The translations under genes were made by a program, and so were the position numbers. Shown piece after piece: positions 63,746 to 64,000 of a stretch of 64,000 bases of DNA (the first letter of the stretch is position 1; each line of letters opens with the position of its first letter). The stretch is from Flavobacterium sp. SCGC AAA160-P02 (GTDB lineage Bacteria; Bacteroidota; Bacteroidia; Flavobacteriales; Flavobacteriaceae), in contig KB911090.1 of assembly GCA_000383355.1 (NCBI GenBank), positions 198,234-262,233 of the forward strand, written 5' to 3'. The notes under the pieces were generated by a model. It saw only the letters and a program-made list of their open reading frames with translations. It was not told the DNA's origin and made no database searches.

Positions 63746-64000
63746 TTATTTCTTATAAAAGAAAACAATATCATAACTGTTTCTTATGATTTTTTGGCTC
63801 CTGAAGAAGGCTTCTAAGCTTGCTGTTTGTTTTTTTATACCAACTCGCTTATTGTTAAAAAAAAGATGATTGGCTGTGCTTAAAAAGCTTTTTTTGTATG
63901 TTTTAGCTCATAAATAAGAGAAGAGTACTCTTTTGATTTTAAAGCTTTCATATTTGACCTTAATCCGACAAAAAAGGCCTTCACATAATTATATGTTCCT
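63746..64000 (-). CDS. 3' end of an unrecognised gene, apparently frameshifted
   Basis: On the minus strand, the frame entering at the window edge reads YVKAFFVGLRSNMKALKSKE, then YSSLIYELKHTKKAF and a stop at 63880-63882. Directly after a seven-A run (complement of 63889-63895) a second frame continues with protein-like sequence: FLSTANHLFFNNKRVGIKKQ, then SLEAFFRSQKIIRNSYDIVF and FYKK, stop at 63746-63748. One extra A in the run would join the two into one chain. So this is either a disabled gene, a sequencing error, or programmed slippage. If there is no shift, the gene ends at 63880. The 5' part is outside the window; family not recognised. Confidence 0.5.

Overview
The window is AT-rich chromosomal DNA from a member of the Bacteroidota, almost certainly a marine-type Flavobacteriaceae. 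The sequence supports this in several ways. There are proteins ending in a type IX secretion (T9SS) type A sorting domain. There are many short lipoprotein signal peptides and promoters of the TTG-N(17-23)-TAnnTTTG type. The window carries an IPExxxVDY-family gene, a TonB receptor with an N-terminal carboxypeptidase-like domain, a five-helix SdhC, and the order acpP-fabF-rnc-IPExxxVDY-pyk opposite purN-rnhA. Genes are densely packed on both strands. I saw no rRNA, tRNA, CRISPR array, insertion sequence or phage block.

Layout. 1-2.6 kb: two secreted T9SS proteins (the first cut by the window edge) that share a nearly identical 3' end and the same terminator palindrome. 2.8-4.9 kb: a thioredoxin-like DUF255 lipoprotein. 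4.9-9.8 kb: a lipid and acyl-CoA region with nitronate monooxygenase, SDR reductase, a MaoC-crotonase fusion, a thioesterase and an AlkB alkane hydroxylase. 9.9-12.6 kb: small genes (membrane-anchored hypothetical, short SSB, GNAT, zinc-ribbon protein, CBS protein). 12.8-18.4 kb: the pyk/rnc/fabF/acpP block opposite purN-rnhA. 18.5-21.9 kb: sdhCAB. 22-31.6 kb: a secreted Asp-box propeller protein, a DEAD-box helicase, aminopeptidase P, two alpha/beta hydrolases, BrnQ and a small membrane protein. 31.6-37.5 kb: thiL opposite a tight four-gene operon of exported lipoproteins that includes an MbnP-like protein and its diheme peroxidase partner. 37.6-45.5 kb: the suf iron-sulfur cluster operon (sufA-B-C-D, then sufS beyond two opposite-strand genes). 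45.6-49 kb: a small lipoprotein and a large TonB-dependent receptor. 49-59.5 kb: ribF, serS, a TPR protein, DUF4286, rsmA, mgtE, a SpoU methyltransferase, mutS and tatA. 59.6-61.1 kb: an ECF sigma factor, a small zinc-finger anti-sigma-like protein and an O-methyltransferase. 61.3-64 kb: panB, a hydroxyacid dehydrogenase, a DoxX-like protein and the end of an apparently frameshifted gene.

Most of the window is core metabolism: TCA cycle, type II fatty acid synthesis, Fe-S assembly, translation and DNA repair. The places that look least routine are the MbnP/MbnH-like lipoprotein operon (32.8-37.5 kb), the MaoC-crotonase fusion with its R-specific partner genes, the ECF sigma/zf-HC2 pair, a 47-residue gene hidden at the 3' end of serS, and the duplicated T9SS tail-plus-terminator. 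Several genes have a TAnnTTTG box so close to the start codon that a leaderless mRNA is likely. Functions are assigned from recognisable motifs only; no database search was run.
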